Shown one piece after another: positions 57,600 to 64,000 of a stretch of DNA of 64,000 nt (its first letter is position 1; every line of letters begins with the position of its first letter). The stretch lies in the NCBI GenBank assembly GCA_029961685.1, contig JARWKL010000010.1, positions 29,854,111 through 29,918,110 of the forward strand, in the 5' to 3' direction. Below the pieces are notes generated by a model. That model made no database searches, had not been told where the DNA came from, and saw only the letters and a list, made by a program, of their open reading frames with translations. Position numbers and translations under genes: made by a program. Source of the stretch: Aristolochia californica (Eukaryota > Streptophyta > Magnoliopsida > Piperales > Aristolochiaceae).

Positions 57600-60480
57600 T
57601 GAAAACTAAGAAAAAGGAAGAATTTTAGAGCAAGAAAGTGAAGAGAAGGAGAGGGGAGAAAATGACTGTACATTGAAAAACTGTCTGGTTAGGGTGTCGG
57701 GTTAACCCCTAACTCCTTTTATTAAACAGCTCAAGTGATTACAAGAGATAAATAACTATATTGCCCCTATTACACTTATCTCGCTTAAAGTTACAAAAGA
57801 GCAATGAAAAAAAGATGAAACTTACATTAATGAACATATTAAATTAACATCTTCGTAAGTAGCATTTTAAAAAAAAAAACCTTCCTAACTAGAACTTCAT
57901 AACACAATATACTCTACTAAAATTAACACTAGTAAAATTACCAAAAACATTCCCCTTCAAACTGGGGCATATAAAATTCTAATCCCAGTTTAGAACAAAA
58001 ATCAATGAATAGACACTTCCAAGGGCCTTGGTAAACAAGTATTCAACTTGGTCAGTCTCGTTATGTGTCTTTATATGTTTGGTTCATTTATAAAACACCA
58101 CATTGCTAACAATAAATATTGCTGCTCACTTATGGTATGTGTCATCACTCAATATTCAACTTCAGCACTTAATCAGACGATTAAATTTTGTTTTGTACTT
58201 TTCCGACTGATAAGGTAACCTCCCACAACACACTATCCTGCAGTAAACTTCCTGTCTAACTTTGAGCTCGCATAATCAACATCTAAAAAACCTACAAGGT
58301 TTAAGTATCCTTGTGGTTTATAACACAACCCTTTTCCAAGAGACCCTTTTAAGTACCTCAAAATTCTTTGTACTGCCTCAAGATGCACATTCCTGGGAGT
58401 GTATATAAACTAACTTTCAACTCCAACTGTAAATGATATATCGGGCCTAGTAACATTGGCATAAATCAATTGTCCAACCAATCTTCAAGATATAGTTCTA
58501 TCACTAAGTGGTGTATTATTGTCATGATGCAAACAAGAGTTCATTTCCATAAGGGTGTCTACAAGTTTTGCACCTAAGAATCTATGTTCACTCAGCATAT
58601 CCATCACATATTTCCTTTGAGATAAAATCATACCTTTTTTTCTTCTGTCACTTCTATTCCCAAAAAATATTTTTAAGTGTAGCAAGGTCCTTAGTTTAAA
58701 AATACCGTTTGAGATGATTCTTCACATCCTTGATACCTACAAAATCATCCCCAGTAAGCACATATCACTAACATACACCACTAATACAACAATACCAAAC
58801 TATCTGCACAAAATAAATAAGGAATGATCAGAATGGCTTCTAATGAAACCCAAACAACATCACCACCTTACAATATTTCTGAAACCATGCTCATGTGTAA
58901 TGTTTCAAACCATATATAGCTTTCTGGAGCCTACATACTTTGCCCGTCTCCAACTGAGCAACATAGCCTGAATGTTGCTCCATATATACCTTATCTTGCA
59001 AGTCTCTATAAAAAAGGAATTTTTAAGATCAAGCTGGTATAAATACCAGCCCTCATTGGTTGCCACCAACACCAAAATGCAAACAGTGCTACGCCAAGCT
59101 ATAGGGGAAAAAGTGTGAAATACATCAACACCATATGTTTGAGTGTATCAATTAACTACCAATCTTGATTTATAGGGTTTCACAATACCATCAACATTAT
59201 ATTTCATTGTATAGGCCCATTTACAACCAACAAAAATTGCTCCAAGGGGCAAATCTACTAAGACCCATGTCTTCTGAGCAACCCAGGTAGTCATCTCCTC
59301 ATTTGCGGCTTTTTCCCCTCTGAAAAAGTTAAAGCATCCTGCACTTTAGTAGGACTAGAAATACTAGACAAAGACAAGGTAAATGGTCTATACTTAGGGA
59401 GAAAAGAATAAAAAGACACATAATGAGAAATAAGATATTGAGTATAAGACCACTTATTTTTTCAAAGATAAATAGGAAGATCAAAGTCAGTCACAACAAG
59501 TTTGCAAGCATAGAGGTTGATTGGAGGGTGGTCTTCTATTACTTGTTCTTAGCCCTTAACTGGTGATGGCTACATACACACATGCCTTCTTTGATACACT
59601 TGTAACGGCTTTATGATCATTGATTTGTAACATCTGCGGAGAAATACACTTTCCTAGCCATAGGATCATAACATCAATAACCTTTCTGTGTCCTAGAATA
59701 AACGAAGAAAAACACACCGAATAGCTTGAGAAGACAATTTATCAATATACGAACCAACACAATGAACAAAACAAGCAGAGCCAAAAACCACGAGGAGGTA
59801 GATCAAATAGCTTACTCCCATATTTCAATAGATGCATAGGAATGCGACCACCTAAAACAAAAGACGACATTATATTAATCAAATAGCAGGATGTGGGAAT
59901 TGCATCTCCCCAAAATCACTTTTAAACATTCATTTGGAACAAAATTGTCCGATAAATTTCAAGTAGATGTCAATTCTTGCATTCTATACCCCATTTTGTT
60001 GGGCAATACACACACAGAACGTTGGATGAATGATGTCATTCATAATGCAAAAAGTGGAAAACTTACTAAAGAAAAAGAACGTTGACTCCGTCAACTACTT
60101 AGAGGAAACAAACTATGGTGGTGTTTCAGTAGCTGACATGACTGACAATCAAATGAAGTATCTAAAGGTAGAGTAGGAATGACCTGACGTAGTTTGACTA
60201 TTGACGGATGTCCCAAGCGCAAATACTTTAAGTGAGGAGAAGATGCAACCTTTAATTCAAGTAGACTTCTTTTTGGGAACAACGTCAAGATAGTACAGCC
60301 CATCACTTTCATAGCCCAAACCAATTTTCCTCCTAGTGTGCAAGACCTGAAACACAATGAGATGGAAAAAATGTGATTGAGCGATTGAGTGACTGAATAA
60401 GCTCGCTGACAAACAATAAGTGGACAGTGCATTTAGGAACATACAACATAGAATTTAATGAAATATAGGATAAAGGGTGA
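57600..60480 (-). mobile_element. 5'-truncated Copia, minus strand
   Basis: The 3' LTR begins TGTTTTTGG at about 57951 (minus), next to the purine tract CAGTTTGAAGGGGA; its left end is near 57600. RNase H is at 58000-58400 and RT at 58485-59250 (…ILSQRKYVMDMLSEH…, DVYTNY-like YVDD region with stops). Integrase is at 59500-60430, with a pre-integrase HHCC stretch (YLRLGHPSIVKLRQ…CQSCQLLKHH at 60091-60200). Gag and the 5' LTR are missing. Numerous stops; inactive. Confidence 0.7.
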
Positions 60481-60489
60481 ACATCCCTC

Positions 60490-60715
60490 TAGAGCCAAAG
60501 GCAGCGGGATTCCACAACCTTTTTGCATACCTAGATAATAACTTCCTGGCTGATATCATCAAAAAACTTCTGGACTGACTGCTTACTATTAAAGTGTCTA
60601 TTGTTGCACTCCGTCCAAATCCTCCATGGAATATGATTAATGCATGTCTTCCACAAGACTTTCCTGATAACAGATTGGGCCATAGGCAACAGTTGCAGTG
60701 GGGGTTTCTAGTGTA
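60490..60715 (-). mobile_element. Possible LINE 3' coding remnant
   Basis: The minus strand reads INHIPWRIWTECNNRHFNSK then QSVQKFFDDISQEVI, similar in style to the C-terminal tail of plant LINE/zf-RVT proteins (IW-ER-NNR-F). Short and without a poly-A tail in view, so only a suggestion. Confidence 0.35.
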
Positions 60716-60764
60716 AAAGTCTTGGGTTCAAGTCTCACTAGGTTAAGGGTTTCAACATTCAAAG

Positions 60765-60765
60765 A

Positions 60766-60798
<33 letters not shown>
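60765..60798. repeat. (AAT)n microsatellite
   Basis: About 11 AAT units. Confidence 0.95.
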
Positions 60799-60799
<1 letters not shown>

Positions 60800-63700
60800 G
60801 AGAGTAGCAAGAAAACGGAGAATTCAAGAACTAAGTCTAGTCAAAATGCCGTTAAACTAACAATACATTGCATCATCTATGGTACGATAACGAAGAGTTT
60901 CAAAACAAGTGAATGTCTTATGTGGTATGGATCATGTGATTTGTTATGAATCAGAAGGCATGCAAATCGGTTAAAACTAACATGCTCAAACTTAAAACAC
61001 TAGAGAACCAACCGATTAATGGATCACAACGTGAATTATATCAGCAAATGAAGAAGAGGAAAAGGAAAGCCGGTGTCAATAAGACCGAAGAAGTAACTCA
61101 CTCTGTGAAAGACGCCGCCACATAAATAGAAAGATGGAGTACATTAGAGGAAGAACTTCCACTTGATTCATAAGCTTCAATGATAGGCGTCGTCATCATA
61201 AGCGATTAGACTGAGACACCATGTTCCAGAGACCATTAGGAAATTTAGGAATTTTCCAACAGTACAGAAAAAGTAACCCAAAACAATTGACACAAATTCA
61301 TAAGTTACAGTGCCTGCGAGAAAGTTGAGAAAAAGTAAAGAAAACAAGAAAAGACCATGAAAATTTAGATTCGACTCCAGAGCTGTTGAAATTGAAATGA
61401 AATTAATTGGTATATGGATACGACCAGCCCACGGGAAAACTGCCTAACTAGAACGAAAGAAAATTAGGTTAAGGCGAAAAACCTGCAGGTCCTCTTATGA
61501 AACTGGCAGCCATGAACGCAGTAGCGAGAGCAAAAACCACTACACAAGGAGCGCCTTGGAGGTTTAAGCAAGACGCGGACAGACCACAGTGCCTGGGACA
61601 TCGAAATGGAAAATAGCCTACGGTTGCGAGCGTATGCGACGTGGGTGGGAGTGGAGGTGCGGTCGCGTGCCACGAATCAGGTTTTGGTTAGGTTTTGGGA
61701 AGCCCGTCCTGTGAGCCTAATCTAGAACTCTATTGCCCTAAAAAATGATCATTTGAAAATCTAACCTTATACCCGATAAGTTTTATTATAAATATATTTT
61801 ATGTCAAAGTTCACGGGAGAAGATGAAAAATAATAAATTTAAATTATATATTTATAATATTTATTATAATAATCCATATAAATTATTAAATTAATTTCTA
61901 CTAATAAATTTAAATGATATATTTATAATATTTATTATAATAATCCATATAAAATATTAAACTAATTCCAAACTATAATAAATAAAAATTTATTTTTCTT
62001 ATTGGATTTATATTATTTTAAAGTACACAATATAAGTAAATCTTGCGAGTTCGAATGAAAAAAACTTATCCCTACCCTTTTTTGCACTTGGCTTTCTTCC
62101 TCACCCCTTTCCTATTAAAACCTAGTTAATTTGAATCCATGCCCATCTCTATATGTGGCATGGTAGTGTGAATTTCTATCCCCCTCCTTATAATTGGATC
62201 TAGAATGAAAATCACTACCCTTGTAAAGCTTCGAGTAGATATACCTATTTTCCTATATTTATTCAAGGAGAAAAGGTGTATTAATCTAAGTCTATCGAAG
62301 TCGGGTACGTCCAATTATTAATTTAGTTATCATATTTGAATTAAACGACTTAGAACTAAATTTCTTCTAATTCTATTAATCCATGATTAATGTTATGTTA
62401 ATTTTTTCTAATTATTTGTGATATTATGATAGACAAAAAAAAGTAATATTATTCTTATAAATAGAGTAAGTTTGAATTTAAAAAATAGAATAAATCACCC
62501 AATTACTCAAGTAATATTGGTGATAGTTTTCTAATTTTTGTAATTGAGTTATAAACATGGTTATATTACCTTGAATGGTAGTGTCCAAAAAATAAATACT
62601 TTCTTGTATTAGTACGACTTCAAACCAATAAAGACAATGGATTCTTTGCTATTCTTGCGAGAAGTAGTGCATGATCAGTTGTTACTTGTAACTGAACCAT
62701 AAAGAAGTAGGTACTTGCGAGCCTGCGGCATTAATAGAAATGAAATGGCTCAACAAGAGTAGAAATACTTGAAATAGGAGAAAACAAAACATGAAAATAT
62801 CATTTGTCCACGACCTAGTATGAATTTTACTTATAGAAAGTAAAATACCATTTGCATTTTGCAATATCAATTTTTTTAGTGATAAAAAATACCCTTGAAA
62901 GTTTTAAAAACTTTCATAAATTTACAATGGGGCCATTATGTGAGTTCCACACCTCTTTTGTCTCCTAAAAAGGGCAAGTAAAGGCAGGGTGAGCTTCCCA
63001 ATGTTATTAAAATAGAACCAGCTTTCAAATTGGTAGGATGACTCGATCTGGTCCAATTGTGTTAGATCGGATTCAACCATTGGTTTGACCCAGTCCAATT
63101 GGGCTACCTTCTTATTTTTCTTTATATTTATTATTTTTTTGAAGTTGTCAATACTTTTTTCTATGTAGGTACTTGGTCATGGCTTTGAATCCTCTCTTTA
63201 TTAATTTTTTTTTCATCTTTTCTTCATTAGAATGATTCAATTGGATGGAATTAACCAGTTCGATTCAAATTGAGACTAGACTAACCAGCCAAGTAGTCAT
63301 ATTTTAAGCTAAAAATCGTTTTTTTTATGTGATAACCAACAAAGGGTCTAGTTCCAGTTGAATCAGGTTGTATTGATTGGTCCCCTTCTCTTCTGGCCCC
63401 TGCTATACAATGGAATGAAAACACCTCTTGTAAAGTTGCCAACATTTTTCAAAACTTATAAAAAAAAAAATGATGAACAAGTATTTTTGTTCCTTATTTT
63501 ATTAGAGAAAAAAGAGAAGGGGATGATAAAAATGATTATTTGGAATTAGGGGGAGCAAAGCAATCTAACATTCTTTCGGATGCTGAGAGTAATTTGGGTA
63601 TTTGTGTCTCCTTCTTCTCAATAGTTGCTTACGATATTAACTTGTCATACATGTAAAAACTTTGCTTGTTTAATGTGATTGAGTGAATATAGATAGGAAA

Positions 63701-64000
63701 AAGTAGTGGCATATTAAACTAAAATAAGGAATGAAGAGCATAATTTACTATTTATTATGGTATAAATGGAACCAATTTTTAATTGGGTTAATTTCTCTCA
63801 CCCAATAAAAATGCCAAAATTAATTTACTCTCATCCCCTTAATTTTTCTTGTATTTTTTTTATTGATATTCAAGGATGAGAAAATTTCCACACAATTTCC
63901 ATTGCCCTTGAGAATGTTGAAGTGAAGTGAAAAATGAATTTCTCTATTGTTCTAATAGAAAAATATACGAAAAATAAATTAAGAAGCATAAAGTGTAGAC
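60800..64000. other. AT-rich region, no confident gene
   Basis: At 61500-61680 the minus strand has a GC-richer stretch with ATGGCTGCCAGTTTC… and a possible donor, which could be the first exon of a small gene; I could not follow it into later exons. From 61760 to the end the DNA is AT-rich, with a diverged repeat at 61845-61960 (AAATGATATATTTATAATATTTATT twice). 62990-63370 has ACCGGTT/CAATTGG-type motifs seen in decayed DNA transposons. Confidence 0.35.

Noticed and set aside
61464..61740. Possible first exon of a minus-strand gene
   Set aside because: Only about ten codons after ATGGCTGCC can be supported, and no later exon was found. Left as a note in the spacer entry.

Overview
The window is plant nuclear DNA, most likely from a woody, repeat-rich dicot or magnoliid. 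This is inferred from plant-type UDP-glycosyltransferases with the 44-residue PSPG box, a class I small heat-shock gene, a plant DUF3527 gene, GT-AG introns, tRNA-iMet-primed Copia/Gypsy elements, a BED-type hAT element and a Mutator-like element. The species cannot be named from the sequence. I support only four intact host genes. Most of the rest is transposons, mainly decayed Ty1/Copia.

1-4 kb: the 5' end of a Ty3/Gypsy element (minus strand, running off the left edge), then an intact two-exon UGT76-like glycosyltransferase gene (2560-4036, plus).

4.8-26 kb: three stacked Copia 3' ends (minus), then a tandem segmental duplication. Unit 1 is about 7427-14088 and unit 2 about 14089-22010. 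Each unit holds a Copia pol fragment, a plus-strand UGT relic whose PSPG box is split by a small LTR element, a minus-strand UGT709-like gene, its upstream region, and a Copia LTR. The gene is intact in unit 1 (10940-12851) and a deleted pseudogene in unit 2. Unit 2 alone carries a 1.93-kb Mutator-like element (17532-19465) with a perfect 9-bp target duplication. The unit edges lie inside two Copia elements on the same strand, so the duplication probably arose by an exchange between them. A Copia element with LTRs at 21804 and 25867 follows, with plus-strand Copia pieces inside it.

26-41 kb: a small heat-shock (sHSP) locus broken up by transposons. In order it holds an HSE-like element at 28893, a 5.5-kb hAT element (28971-34444), a TATA box and a full-length sHSP pseudogene with three nonsense codons (34617-35123), a full-length-type Copia (35142 to about 40033), and an intact, diverged sHSP gene (40338-40820) with its own HSE and TATA box.

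41-51 kb: a pair of same-family solo LTRs in opposite orientation, a degenerate minus-strand Copia, and a large LTR whose U3 is packed with TGATCGATCA-type palindromes.

51.8-64 kb: an intact DUF3527 gene (52779-55463) with a 96-bp intron that is open in frame, a UVR-motif exon relic, another 5'-truncated Copia, a possible LINE tail and AT-rich spacer.

The strongest candidates for something undescribed are the hAT insertion that splits a heat-shock element from its TATA box, the Copia-bounded duplication, the exitron-like intron, and a small LTR element carrying pol fragments in reversed orientation and shuffled order.
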